From: Leadbetterella sp031420365
GTDB lineage: Bacteria; Bacteroidota; Bacteroidia; Cytophagales; Spirosomataceae
DNA: 64,000 nt
Assembly (NCBI GenBank): GCA_031420365.1
Contig: JANOMP010000241.1
Coordinates: forward strand, 11,877-75,876
Direction: 5' to 3'
Both the position numbers and the translations under genes were made by a program. The notes under the pieces were generated by a model. The model was not told the DNA's origin. It ran no database searches and worked only from the letters and a program-made list of their open reading frames with translations. Shown piece after piece: positions 43,808 to 52,213 of this stretch (positions are counted from its first letter, which is position 1; every line of letters begins with the position of its first letter).

Positions 43808-44668
43808 TCAATCTCCTTTTTTTATTGATTCTTTAAGAGCATTCCATTCTGCAATTTGTTCAGGCATGCTTTGTTCAATAATGTTTTGAACTATTAGCGT
43901 TATGTCTTCTAAGCTTTGATTATCATTGAAATATATGGGCTTTTTAAATTTTACACTTAGCTCAGTATTTCTTTTTTTATATTTTAACCCAGTTTTATTA
44001 AATGCTCTTCTAAAACCATTAATTACTACCGGCACAACAATTGGTTTATTTTGAAGAATAATATGAGCAGTACCTTTTCTGATTGGAGCATAAGGACTTG
44101 TAGTACCTTGTGGAAAGCTGACAACCCATCCAAATTTTAAACCCTTTGATACATTGTCTCCTGCTGAAGAATCTACTTCTCTTTTTACATTTATTCCTTC
44201 TGCACGCCAACTTCTTTCCACTAAAATAGCCCCAGCTAAACTAAATAGTTTTGGTATTATTCCTGTTTTCATTGTTTCTTTTGCTGCAACATAAAAAATT
44301 TTAGCTCGAGGAGAAAACAGATATATTGGAATTAGCTTTTTTCCAAACCCCCATTTTTCATTACAAAAGATATGATAAAATGAAATTACATCTGCAAAAT
44401 AGGTTTGGTGATTAGAAATGAAAAAAACATTTTCGTTTGGTAAATTTTTTAAATATTCAGTGCCTTCAATCTTGAGTTTGTTTACAATAGCTATCCTCCA
44501 ATAAGTAGGCCAGCCTGCCAAAAAAATTATAGCTCTTTTTAAAATTAACCAGTTGCCAAAAGGATCTTTTTGGAAAATTCCGAAAATATCTAAATAGGAA
44601 AGAATCCTTAAAAATTTATTTTCTGAGGAATTGGGTGTTGGTAGGAAGTTTTTTAATATTCTTATCAT
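43808..44668 (-). CDS. Lysophospholipid acyltransferase (PlsC-like) with HX5D variant motif
   Basis: A 286-residue member of the PlsC/LPLAT superfamily, which adds an acyl chain to lysophosphatidic acid or related lipids at the inner membrane. Motif I is SNHQTYFADVI: His87 and Asp93 are separated by five residues, not the usual four. Motif III appears as FPQGTTSPYAPIRKGTAHII, with FPQGT in place of FPEGT, and the region KPIVVPVVINGFRRAF fits motif IV. Either the active site is adapted or the fold absorbs the extra residue. It stands alone with no nearby lipid genes. Confidence 0.82.
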   Translation of the reverse strand: MIRILKNFLPTPNSSENKFLRILSYLDIFGIFQKDPFGNWLILKRAIIFLAGWPTYWRIAIVNKLKIEGTEYLKNLPNENVFFISNHQTYFADVISFYHIFCNEKWGFGKKLIPIYLFSPRAKIFYVAAKETMKTGIIPKLFSLAGAILVERSWRAEGINVKREVDSSAGDNVSKGLKFGWVVSFPQGTTSPYAPIRKGTAHIILQNKPIVVPVVINGFRRAFNKTGLKYKKRNTELSVKFKKPIYFNDNQSLEDITLIVQNIIEQSMPEQIAEWNALKESIKKGD

Positions 44669-44741
44669 TAGGATTAATTATAAATATAAAGAGTGAGAAT
44701 AAGTCGGTCATTATATTATTTACAATAGTAAAATGTGACTA

Positions 44742-45326
44742 TTAATTTCTTTTATCTATTTCATCTCTAATTTTAGCGGCTTTTTCATAATCTTCATTTC
44801 TAATAGCCTCTTCCAATATTTTCTTAAGTTCTTCTATTGAATTTGCATTTATTTCTTGTGCAGATTTTACTTTCACTTTTTTAGGAGGTTCAATATCCTT
44901 CTCTTGATTATTAACATCCGCAGCACTTATTCCAGCTTCATTTAATACATTTTCATTCGTAAAAATTGCCGCATTAAAACGTAAAGCAATAGCTACTGCA
45001 TCAGAAGGACGTGCATCTATGTTCTTTTGACGTATTCCATCAGTACATATTATTTTAGAGAAGAATACTCCTTCTGATATATCAGAAATATGTATTTCTT
45101 CAACCGAAAAATCGAAAGATTTTGAGAAAGATTTGAAAAGATCATGGGTTAAGGGCCTAGAGGGTTGAATTTTCTCCATTTCGATTGCAATTGCCTGAGC
45201 TTCAAACATGCCTATTATTATAGGTAATCTTCTTTCACCATTAACTTCAGAAAGAATTAAAGTAAAAGATCCCGCCTGTAACTGGCTAGGAGATAAGTCA
45301 AGTATTTCGAGTTTTATTTTATCCAC
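44742..45326 (-). CDS. Bifunctional nuclease family protein (DUF151) with C-terminal UVR motif
   Basis: A 194-residue protein. Residues 1-130 are the DUF151 (BFN-like) fold, with RRLPIIIGMFEAQAIAIEME, PLTHDLFKSF and ARPSDAVAIALRFNAAIFTN; BFN members have shown DNase/RNase activity. The C-terminal tail from about 160 (LKKILEEAIRNEDYEKAAKI, then RDEIDKR) is a UvrB/UvrC-type helical hairpin used for protein contacts. The start is a GTG at 45326; the conserved KIKLEILDLS follows at once. A -7 box ends only 5 bp away, so the mRNA may be leaderless. Confidence 0.85.
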   Translation of the reverse strand: MDKIKLEILDLSPSQLQAGSFTLILSEVNGERRLPIIIGMFEAQAIAIEMEKIQPSRPLTHDLFKSFSKSFDFSVEEIHISDISEGVFFSKIICTDGIRQKNIDARPSDAVAIALRFNAAIFTNENVLNEAGISAADVNNQEKDIEPPKKVKVKSAQEINANSIEELKKILEEAIRNEDYEKAAKIRDEIDKRN

Positions 45327-45330
45327 AATG

Positions 45331-45338
45331 CAAATATA
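45331..45338 (-). promoter_or_regulatory. Candidate -7 box next to the DUF151 start
   Basis: Minus strand TATATTTG, a TAnnTTTG match, ends 5 bp before the GTG start. If used, transcription starts at or very near the first codon. Confidence 0.4.
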
Positions 45339-45486
45339 ATATATTTTAATGCACTCTTAAAATGAAAGCTTAGTTTAAAGGAAATTATGTAATAATAATT
45401 TCATAAAATTACTTTTTTTTGAAACATTGAATTTTGATTTTTTTTTGAAACGTTCAAATTAAGAGATGGACTTATTATTTGTCAAT

Positions 45487-45522
45487 ACTTTAATTAAAAT
45501 TTTTGGAAATTTTAATTAAAGT
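45487..45522. repeat. Perfect 16-bp inverted repeat spanning the DUF2400 stop codon
   Basis: Arms 45487-45502 and 45507-45522 are perfect complements around a TTGG loop, composed almost only of A and T. The right arm contains the stop codon of the DUF2400 gene. No T-run follows on the minus strand, so it is not a standard intrinsic terminator, though it could protect or terminate that transcript. Confidence 0.5.
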
Positions 45523-46295
45523 TGTCCTTCAAAATAGTTTTCAATGCCCAATCCAAATAGGGCAAAATCAAATTTTACTGGATCAATTGGGTCTATAGAT
45601 TTTAATATGCTCGTTATCTCTTCTGCCATTTGCCAATCTGGTTTTGTTCTAGCAGTAAATTTTAAAATCTTGGCTGTCCGTTCCACATGCACATCGCAAG
45701 GACATATTAATTCTGAAGGTTTTATTCTTTTCCAAATACCAAAATCTACTCCTTTATTATCTTGTCTTACCATCCATCTAAGATACATATTAATTCGCTT
45801 ACAAGCTGAATTTTTTATTGGGCTAGAGATATGTTTTTTTGTTCTATTAGGAAAATCTTCAATAGAGAAAAAATATTTTTGAAAGAAAATAAGTCTTTCT
45901 TTTTGAGATATTAAGCTATTGCTTTGCAAAAAAGCATCTTCTAATGAATCAAAATTTGAATAGTGGTATTTAAAAAACTCAATAAAATATAAAAGATCAG
46001 TAAAATTAAATGTTCGGTGAACAAAAGATTGAAAAATTTTTAAATCAGAACTTTTGCAATTTTTTATAAATTCAAAAGGAGCATTATCCATTTTATTCAT
46101 TAAATCATTACACTTTGAAATAATTGTAACTCTTTGTCCCCAAGCTAATATTGCAGCAAAAAAACCTGCTATTTCAATGTCTTGCTTTAAAGTGAATTGA
46201 TGTGGAATACAAATGGGATCATTTTTTATGAATCCAATTTGATTAAATTTCTCAAATTTTTCTTCTAAAAGATCTTTAGTAATTTGAGATATCAT
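45516..46295 (-). CDS. DUF2400 (TIGR02757) family protein
   Basis: A 259-residue protein of the widespread but uncharacterised DUF2400 family. Typical stretches are DPICIPHQFTLKQDIEIAGF, AAILAWGQRVTIISKC, FVHRTFNFTDLLYF, MYLRWMVRQDNKGVDFGIW and the ICPCDVHVERTAKILKF stretch near the C-terminus, where LICPCDVH resembles the helix-hairpin-helix DNA-glycosylase-like region. A DNA-repair-type fold has been suggested for the family; no activity is assigned. It starts 9 bp after the LysM gene. Confidence 0.88.
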   Translation of the reverse strand: MISQITKDLLEEKFEKFNQIGFIKNDPICIPHQFTLKQDIEIAGFFAAILAWGQRVTIISKCNDLMNKMDNAPFEFIKNCKSSDLKIFQSFVHRTFNFTDLLYFIEFFKYHYSNFDSLEDAFLQSNSLISQKERLIFFQKYFFSIEDFPNRTKKHISSPIKNSACKRINMYLRWMVRQDNKGVDFGIWKRIKPSELICPCDVHVERTAKILKFTARTKPDWQMAEEITSILKSIDPIDPVKFDFALFGLGIENYFEGQL

Positions 46296-46304
46296 TTGTA
46301 TTAA

Positions 46305-47168
46305 TTATAAAGTATTTAATTTAAAATAATCTACTTTGGCTCTTATTTTAGAGTCTTTTGGTTTAAGTTGATAAAATGCGAAAGGCGAAAGTTTAATCAA
46401 TAACCCTTGATCTGGCCCTTTGGAATTAATTTTGCCAACAACTTTAGCATTAATACTTGCTCCAGTAGCTTCATTAGTTACTTTAATAATAGTTCCAACT
46501 GCTGCAGTTTTATGAAGAGCTAAATAATTTCTACTTCGATTAGTAGTATTTATTACCTCAGCAACGCCTTGTTCACTTACTACTTTTCCTTTTAAAGTTG
46601 GAATAAATTTGTATTCTTTAGGTGTTTTGGTAGCATTACCTTTTAGTAGTTTAATTATTTCATTTTTGTCAACTATAAGATTTTGACCAATAGAAATTTT
46701 GTTTCCAGTGATTCTATTCACTTCCACTAAATCTATCATTTCAAGTTCATACAATTTTGAAATTGAAAAAATAGTTTCACTTACTGCTACAATATGTAAA
46801 TTACTTTTTTTTTCTAAAGTTTTTCTCTTAATTGAATCAACTTCATTCCCTTTGTTTTTTTTGATAATCTCTTTTTTTTGAACGTTTACTTCAATTGGTT
46901 TACCATTTTTCTTTAGCGGAAACTTGAGTTCTTGTCCGATTCTAATATTAGTTAGATTATTTAAAGAAGGATTTAGCGCAAATATCTCCTCTAATGGGCA
47001 TTTATATTTTTTAATTAATCCATAAAAAGTCTCGCCTGAGCTCACTTTATGTACAACATAAACAAAATTATTGATTATTTCAGTTCTTAAAGAATCTGCG
47101 TTTTGAATTTTTAAAGCAAAAGAACTTTTTGAAAAAATAATTAACAAAATTAGAATCTTAAATTTCAT
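46305..47168 (-). CDS. LysM-domain protein with C-terminal RlpA-like barrel
   Basis: A 287-residue secreted protein. It has a signal peptide (MKFKILILLIIFSKSSFALK) and two LysM repeats (HKVSSGETFYGLIKKYKCPL with the following NPSLNNLTNIRIGQ, and HIVAVSETIFSISKLYELEM) that bind peptidoglycan. The C-terminal 90 residues (EVINTTNRSRNYLALHKTAA, VGTIIKVTNEATGASINAKV) look like a double-psi beta-barrel as in RlpA, which can cleave or bind glycan strands; no clear catalytic Asp was identified. A -7 box lies just upstream at 47191-47198. It is divergent from kdsB. Confidence 0.85.
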   Translation of the reverse strand: MKFKILILLIIFSKSSFALKIQNADSLRTEIINNFVYVVHKVSSGETFYGLIKKYKCPLEEIFALNPSLNNLTNIRIGQELKFPLKKNGKPIEVNVQKKEIIKKNKGNEVDSIKRKTLEKKSNLHIVAVSETIFSISKLYELEMIDLVEVNRITGNKISIGQNLIVDKNEIIKLLKGNATKTPKEYKFIPTLKGKVVSEQGVAEVINTTNRSRNYLALHKTAAVGTIIKVTNEATGASINAKVVGKINSKGPDQGLLIKLSPFAFYQLKPKDSKIRAKVDYFKLNTL

Positions 47169-47190
47169 ATTTGGAAAGGATACTATTATG

Positions 47191-47198
47191 CAAAATTA
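47191..47198 (-). promoter_or_regulatory. Candidate -7 box of the LysM/DUF2400 unit
   Basis: Minus strand TAATTTTG (fits TAnnTTTG) about 23 bp before the LysM gene start. No good -33 box was found. Confidence 0.4.
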
Positions 47199-47260
47199 GA
47201 TTATTTATACTTTAATTTTGTATTTTGTTTAATCAATGTTTCGTTTTAGGTAAACTTGCT

Positions 47261-47268
47261 TAGTTTTG
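47261..47268 (+). promoter_or_regulatory. Candidate -7 box of the kdsB-porX unit
   Basis: TAGTTTTG matches TAnnTTTG about 20 bp before the kdsB ATG; TTTC lies at -33 spacing rather than TTTG. A second match, TAATTTTG, is at 47213-47220. Confidence 0.4.
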
Positions 47269-47287
47269 TAATGGAAAATTAAATCAA

Positions 47288-48037
47288 ATGAAAATACTTG
47301 GGATTATTCCTGCAAGATATGCGTCAACGAGATTTCCAGAGAAGTTAATTCAGGAGGTGAATGGAAAATCTATTTTACAATTTGTTTATGAGCAATGTCT
47401 GAAATCTAGCTACTTAAGTAAAGTTATTATAGCAACTGACCATGAATTGATTTTTGAGAAAGTTAAAGGTTTTGGTGCTGAAGTAGTAATGACTTCTACA
47501 AAACATTTGTCAGGAACAGACAGATGTGCCGAGGCTTTAGTTATTTACGGTGGAGCAAAGGAATTCGACTTTGCCATAAATATTCAAGGCGACGAACCTT
47601 TGATTTCTCCGAATACTATTGATGATTTATGCGGAATTTTTAATAATAGAACTGAGATTGCTTCGGTGTATAAGAAAATTTCTTTAATAGAGGAGTTACT
47701 GAACCCCAATGTAGTAAAAGTGGTAATAGGAGAAAACAAACAGGCTTTGTATTTTAGTAGGTCGCCAATCCCATTTGTAAGAGATGAAGAAATTGATAAC
47801 TGGCTGGTTAATCATTCGTTTTTTAAACATTTAGGTATGTATGGATTTCGAGCAGATATCCTTGAAAAAATAGTAAAAATTCCAGTAAGTAAATTGGAGG
47901 TTGTTGAAAAGCTTGAACAATTAAGATGGTTGGTAAATGGATATAAAATTTCAATGCAGGAAACCTCTAATGAAAGTATGGGCATAGATACCCAAGAAGA
48001 TTTTGATAGGTTTAAACAATTTATAGGAAAAAAATAG
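47288..48037 (+). CDS. kdsB: 3-deoxy-manno-octulosonate cytidylyltransferase
   Basis: A 249-residue enzyme that activates Kdo with CTP for lipopolysaccharide inner-core synthesis, so the organism makes a Kdo-containing LPS. The CTP-binding motif IIPARYASTRFPEKLI opens the protein; TDRCAEAL, INIQGDEPLISPNTID and LYFSRSPIPFVRD are family motifs, and SKLEVVEKLEQLRWL closes it. It precedes porX by 39 bp on the same strand; a -7 box is at 47261-47268. Confidence 0.95.
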   Translation: MKILGIIPARYASTRFPEKLIQEVNGKSILQFVYEQCLKSSYLSKVIIATDHELIFEKVKGFGAEVVMTSTKHLSGTDRCAEALVIYGGAKEFDFAINIQGDEPLISPNTIDDLCGIFNNRTEIASVYKKISLIEELLNPNVVKVVIGENKQALYFSRSPIPFVRDEEIDNWLVNHSFFKHLGMYGFRADILEKIVKIPVSKLEVVEKLEQLRWLVNGYKISMQETSNESMGIDTQEDFDRFKQFIGKK

Positions 48038-48076
48038 CGTATACCATTTAATAGTAAAATTCATTTAAAAAATAAT

Positions 48077-49642
48077 ATGCAGCGATTCACCATTCTTTGG
48101 GCCGATGACGAAATAGAACTTTTAAAACCATATATTGTATTTTTAGAAAACAAAGGATATGATGTGACTCCAGTACCGAGTGGTGCCGACGCTTTAGATT
48201 TAGTGGAAAAGCAAAATTTTGATATCATTTTTTTGGACGAAATGATGGCAGGAATGACTGGTTTGGATACTTTGGTTCAAATAAAAAAAATAAAGCCAAA
48301 TATTCCAGTGGTTATGATTACTAAGTCTGAAGAAGAGAGAATAATGGAAGAGGCCATTGGTTCCAAAATAGCCGATTATCTAATAAAGCCAATAAATCCA
48401 AATCAAATATTGCTTTCAGTTAAAAAGATTTTAGAAAACAAAAGACTAGTTTCTGAAAAAACCAATTCCAGCTATATGCAAGATTTTAGACAAATCTCAA
48501 TGGAATATAATGATGATCTAGATTTTAATCAATGGGTAGAGATTTATAAGAAGTTGGTTTTTTGGGAGTTAGAGATTGATAATTCTGCAGATAAATCTAT
48601 GGAGGAAGTTTTTTTGATGCAGAAATCGGAAGCTAATGCCAGATTTTCAAATTTTATTGAAGATAGTTATGAAGGATGGATGATTGATCCTAAAGTAAAA
48701 AAGCCTGTTATGTCCCATAACCTAATGAAAACAAAAGTTTTTCCATTAATTAATGGCACATCTCCTCTATTTTTTGTTTTGATAGATAATTTCAGGCTAG
48801 ATCAATGGAAAATTTTTGAAGAGATTATCAATGATTTATTTAGCGTAGAGCAAGACGAAACCTATTATTCAATCCTTCCAACTGCCACTTCTTATGCAAG
48901 AAATGCTATTTTCTCAGGACTAACCCCCTTAGAAATGTCAAAGCAACATGCCGATTTATGGGTGACTGACGAGGGGGAAAATGAAGAAGGCTTAAATAAA
49001 AATGAAGAGGAGTTTTTAAGAAGACAATTAAAAAAACAAAATTTAAGTCATAAGTTTTCCTATCATAAAATTTTAAACAATTCTCAAGCCAAAAACATAG
49101 TAGAAAATTTCAACAATCTTTTAAAGGATGATTTAGTGGTGGTGGTTTATAATTTTATTGATATGTTGTCTCATGCTCGAACTGATATGGCCGTTATCAA
49201 AGAATTGGCACCGGATGAATCTGCATATAGATCTATTACTAAATCATGGATTCAACACTCCCCTTTACTAGATTTCTTTAAGCTTATTGCATCTAAAAAA
49301 GGAAGAGTGGTAGTAACTACAGACCACGGGATGGTAAAAGTGAAGAATCCAAAAAGGATTGTTGGTGACAGAAACGTAAATACAAACTTGAGATATAAGC
49401 AAGGCAAAAATTTGAATTTAGATGATAAAAGAGATGGAGTAATTGAAGTTAGAAAGCCAGAAAATTACAAATTGCCGAGTCCAAATATGTCAACTTCTTA
49501 TTTTTTTACAACTTCTGATTATTTCTTTGCCTATCCAAATAACTTTAACCATTATGTGGGACATTATAAGGATACATTTCAGCATGGAGGAGTGTCACTA
49601 GAAGAAATTATTATACCATTTGCTGTACTAAAAGCTAGGTAG
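48077..49642 (+). CDS. porX: PorX, type IX secretion response regulator with alkaline-phosphatase-like effector domain
   Basis: A 521-residue response regulator. The receiver domain (1-120) has Asp10-Asp11 (WADDEIEL), phospho-acceptor Asp54 (IIFLDEMMAG), the MITKSEEE threonine region and conserved Lys in YLIKPINP. The large C-terminal part (about 210-521) is a PglZ/alkaline-phosphatase-superfamily domain with VLIDNFRLDQW, TATSYARNAIFSGLTP, NFIDMLSHAR and TTDHGMVKVKNP, whose Asp, Thr and His residues bind zinc. PorX works with the kinase PorY to control type IX secretion genes and is diagnostic for T9SS-bearing Bacteroidota. No T9SS structural gene is in this window. Confidence 0.93.
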   Translation: MQRFTILWADDEIELLKPYIVFLENKGYDVTPVPSGADALDLVEKQNFDIIFLDEMMAGMTGLDTLVQIKKIKPNIPVVMITKSEEERIMEEAIGSKIADYLIKPINPNQILLSVKKILENKRLVSEKTNSSYMQDFRQISMEYNDDLDFNQWVEIYKKLVFWELEIDNSADKSMEEVFLMQKSEANARFSNFIEDSYEGWMIDPKVKKPVMSHNLMKTKVFPLINGTSPLFFVLIDNFRLDQWKIFEEIINDLFSVEQDETYYSILPTATSYARNAIFSGLTPLEMSKQHADLWVTDEGENEEGLNKNEEEFLRRQLKKQNLSHKFSYHKILNNSQAKNIVENFNNLLKDDLVVVVYNFIDMLSHARTDMAVIKELAPDESAYRSITKSWIQHSPLLDFFKLIASKKGRVVVTTDHGMVKVKNPKRIVGDRNVNTNLRYKQGKNLNLDDKRDGVIEVRKPENYKLPSPNMSTSYFFTTSDYFFAYPNNFNHYVGHYKDTFQHGGVSLEEIIIPFAVLKAR

Positions 49643-49645
49643 TTT

Positions 49646-50371
49646 ATGAATAAAATATCAATTATAAGTATTCTGTTTTTTGCTAAAAGTTTAGAATTAG
49701 TTGCACAAACAAATCCTGAGGATTTTATAGATAGGAAATTCTTTAACATTGCATTAGTAAATAGCAATCCCTATGGAAATTTTAGAAAAGGTTTAAAAAG
49801 TGAATACGTAAAATCTAGTTCAATTGGAGTGGTTATGTCCTATTTTTTTAATCCTTTATATAATTCCTCTTTAAATAATAAAGTATTTATTGGGGCTGAA
49901 GTTGGATTTTCGAATCGTCAGCAATCAAAATTTAAAAATTACCCTCCCGGTGGTGATTTTTATTTGGGTCATAATGAAATTTGGACAAATTTTGCTGTTC
50001 GTTATCGCCCTCTAACTTTAGTTTCAAACTTTAATCCCTATTTAGAAGCGTTTTTTGGTCCTAGAATTTTTAATTCAAAAATGATGGAAAGATTTGGCCA
50101 GGACGAAGTAAAAAAAGTAGAAGGGTTTTTGAGTTCAACTTTAAATTATGGGTTAAATCTAGGTTGTGGGTATAAAATATCCAAAAACAGCCATTCAGCT
50201 ACTTATTTTGATGTCAATCTAGGACTTCTTCAAGCAAATGGAGTTAAATTAATCAACAGAAATATAGTAGGTTTAGACAATGATTATTTTGTGATAGGAG
50301 CTAAAACTGTTTTGAAACCTCAAAATGTAGTTTTAAAATTAGGCATTACAAAGTATCTCCAAGGTCGTTGA
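49646..50371 (+). CDS. Putative outer-membrane beta-barrel protein
   Basis: A 241-residue protein with an N-terminal signal (NKISIISILFFAKSLELVAQ) and alternating hydrophobic/polar strands throughout, such as VFIGAEVGFSNRQQ, WTNFAVRYRPLTLVSNF, YLEAFFGPRIFN and NYGLNLGCGYKISK, ending in a strand-like LKLGITKY. The layout fits a small OmpA/PorT-style beta-barrel. It begins only 3 bp after porX and is probably co-transcribed with it, raising the possibility of a link to secretion, but no specific family is recognised. Its last 26 bp overlap the 3' end of ftsE on the other strand. Confidence 0.6.
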   Translation: MNKISIISILFFAKSLELVAQTNPEDFIDRKFFNIALVNSNPYGNFRKGLKSEYVKSSSIGVVMSYFFNPLYNSSLNNKVFIGAEVGFSNRQQSKFKNYPPGGDFYLGHNEIWTNFAVRYRPLTLVSNFNPYLEAFFGPRIFNSKMMERFGQDEVKKVEGFLSSTLNYGLNLGCGYKISKNSHSATYFDVNLGLLQANGVKLINRNIVGLDNDYFVIGAKTVLKPQNVVLKLGITKYLQGR

Positions 50372-51029
50372 TTTTGCCACCATCGCAATAAAGAGTTCTC
50401 CTTGGAAATCTCTCTATAAGATCAAGCTCGTGTGTGGCCATTAACACTGCGGTTTTTGAAACTTCGTTTATTTTAAAAAACAACTTTAATATTTCTATTG
50501 ATTTCTCTGGGTCTAAATTTCCCGTTGGTTCATCTGCTAATAGAATCTCCGGGTGATTTAACAATGCCCTTGCTATCGCTATCCTTTGTTGTTCTCCTCC
50601 TGAAAGTTGATGTGGCATCTTTTTCAAAACATCAGGCAACCCCACTAATTCTAAAACTTCTGATATCCTTTTATTAATTTTTCCTTTTTCATCCCATCCC
50701 ATAGCTTCCATAAAGAATTGAAGGTTGTGTAGCACATTTCGATCAGATAAAAGCTGGAAATCTTGAAAAATAATTCCTATTTTTCTTCTTAAATAAGGAA
50801 TTTCTTTATGCTTTATTTTGTCTAAAGAAAAACCTACTATGGAAGCTGATCCCTTTTCTAACCAAAGATCAGCATAAAGGGTTTTTAGTAAAGAGCTTTT
50901 TCCACTGCCTGTTTTGCCAATCAAATACACAAATTCTCCCTTAGATATACTAAAATTTACGTTGGATAAAATCAAATTTTCTTTTTGATAAATATCAACT
51001 TTAGAAAGAGAAATTATGGGTTCGCTCAT
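50346..51029 (-). CDS. ftsE: Cell-division ATP-binding protein FtsE
   Basis: A 227-residue ABC ATPase, partner of FtsX in regulating septal peptidoglycan hydrolysis. Walker A is LIGKTGSGKSSLLKTL, signature HQLSGGEQQRIAIARALLNH, Walker B ILLADEPTGNLDPEKS, and H-loop ATHELDL. IGIIFQDFQLLSDRNVLHNL is the FtsE-type Q-loop region. It lies alone from ftsX, the usual arrangement in this phylum. Its C-terminal end overlaps the barrel gene by 26 bp on the opposite strand. Confidence 0.93.
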   Translation of the reverse strand: MSEPIISLSKVDIYQKENLILSNVNFSISKGEFVYLIGKTGSGKSSLLKTLYADLWLEKGSASIVGFSLDKIKHKEIPYLRRKIGIIFQDFQLLSDRNVLHNLQFFMEAMGWDEKGKINKRISEVLELVGLPDVLKKMPHQLSGGEQQRIAIARALLNHPEILLADEPTGNLDPEKSIEILKLFFKINEVSKTAVLMATHELDLIERFPRRTLYCDGGKINDLGDTL

Positions 51030-51070
51030 CTATTAAAATATAAAATGGCAAAAACTTTTTAAAAATTTTC

Positions 51071-51724
51071 TTAATTAACTTTAGCGTGATCTGCCAAAAA
51101 TTTAGCTAAGCCGCTATCAGTAAGTGGATGATTTAAAAGAGCTAAAATGACCGAAAGTGGACCAGTCATTACATCCGCTCCAATTTTTGCGCATTCTAAT
51201 ATATGAATCGAATGTCTGACAGAAGCAGCTAATATTTGAGTTGAAAATCCATAATTATCATAAATAGTCCTAATATCCTGTATCAAAATAAGGCCATCCA
51301 TGCTTATGTCGTCTAATCTGCCAATAAATGGAGAAACATAGGTAGCACCAGCTTTGGCTGCCAATAAAGCTTGGCCTGCTGAAAATACCAATGTGCAATT
51401 TGTACGAATTCCTCTTTCTGAAAAATATTTAATAGCTTTTATCCCGTCTTTTATCATCGGTATTTTAACTACTATTTGTGAATCAATTTTAACTAATTCT
51501 TCTCCTTCTCTAACCATTCCTTCAAAATCGGTGGAGATTACTTCAGCACTCACATCACCGTCTACTATTTCACAAATAGCTTTGTAATGTTTCTTTATAT
51601 TTTCTGCTCCCCCAATTCCTTCTTTAGCCATAAGCGATGGGTTTGTAGTTACACCATCTAAAATACCCAGATCTTGAGCTTCTTTGATTTCTTTTAAACT
51701 TGCAGTGTCTATAAAAAATTTCAT
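51071..51724 (-). CDS. fsa: Fructose-6-phosphate aldolase / transaldolase-like protein
   Basis: A 217-residue small transaldolase-family enzyme (FSA/TalC type) that splits or makes fructose 6-phosphate from dihydroxyacetone and glyceraldehyde 3-phosphate, or works as a transaldolase. I use ATG 51724 (MKFFIDTASLKEIKEAQDLG), the exact family start; the longer frame to 51946 reads through the SRP RNA gene and is not real. The Schiff-base lysine is in IVVKIPMIKDGIKAI; LDGVTTNPSLMAKEG and YVSPFIGRLDDISMDG are family motifs. FSA and transaldolase activities cannot be separated by eye. Confidence 0.9.
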   Translation of the reverse strand: MKFFIDTASLKEIKEAQDLGILDGVTTNPSLMAKEGIGGAENIKKHYKAICEIVDGDVSAEVISTDFEGMVREGEELVKIDSQIVVKIPMIKDGIKAIKYFSERGIRTNCTLVFSAGQALLAAKAGATYVSPFIGRLDDISMDGLILIQDIRTIYDNYGFSTQILAASVRHSIHILECAKIGADVMTGPLSVILALLNHPLTDSGLAKFLADHAKVN

Positions 51725-51771
51725 TATTGTAAAATAGATAAAAAGTAAAGGTATAAAAGAAGAAAAAAAAA

Positions 51772-51850
51772 TGGCAAATTCACCGCTACAACCACCTACC
51801 CTTGCTACCTTCCGGTCCTGGGGGATTAAGTAGGAGCTGGTAATTTGCCA
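51772..51850 (-). ncRNA. ffs: Signal recognition particle RNA, small bacterial type
   Basis: A 79-nt hairpin RNA on the minus strand, closed by TGGCAAATT with AATTTGCCA. The apical part CAGGACCGGAAGGTAGCAAG holds the GGAA tetraloop and the asymmetric and symmetric internal loops that bind Ffh. A run of nine T follows the closing stem and serves as terminator. A consensus promoter ends 3-4 bp before the 5' end. It targets membrane proteins to the translocon. The longer open frame of the aldolase crosses it by chance. Confidence 0.93.
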
Positions 51851-51853
51851 CCA

Positions 51854-51884
51854 CAAAAGTAGGAAAAAATATTTAATGGACAAG
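51854..51884 (-). promoter_or_regulatory. Promoter of SRP RNA
   Basis: Minus strand CTTG (51884-51881), 19-bp spacer, TACTTTTG (51861-51854). The same form as at rpsA; transcription would start at the first base of the hairpin. Confidence 0.7.
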
Positions 51885-52213
51885 TACAGATCTACATATC
51901 TTCGTAAGTTTTTTTTCGTTTTTGCCTTTTCATTAAATATTTGCAATGTTTTTATAATTACATTTAGAAATTTGGTATTCCATATTTCTAGAATGTAAAA
52001 GGATGGGATTTTTATGAAATCAAGCTAATATTATTCCTCTTAACGTAATTATTAAATAATAGATTTTCCCAAAATAAATTTAATTGTTGCATTTAATTCT
52101 TGAACCTGTATTCTAAATTCCATGTAACGAATAAAAAATTTCTATTAAAAGATTTGATTAAACTTGAAATAGTTTTAATTTTGAATAAATACCCCAAATT
52201 AATATTTTCTATT
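51885..52213. other. AT-rich gap between SRP RNA promoter and TMEM220-like gene
   Basis: About 330 bp without a gene I can support. It is AT-rich and shows no strong hairpin or repeat and no full promoter match for the plus-strand gene that follows. Confidence 0.4.

Noticed and set aside
51725..51946. N-terminal extension of the aldolase reading frame
   Set aside because: It runs through the SRP RNA gene and its promoter; the family start is ATG 51724.
52100..52213. Upstream part of the TMEM220-like frame
   Set aside because: AT-rich, unlike the family; ATG 52214 opens the first span.
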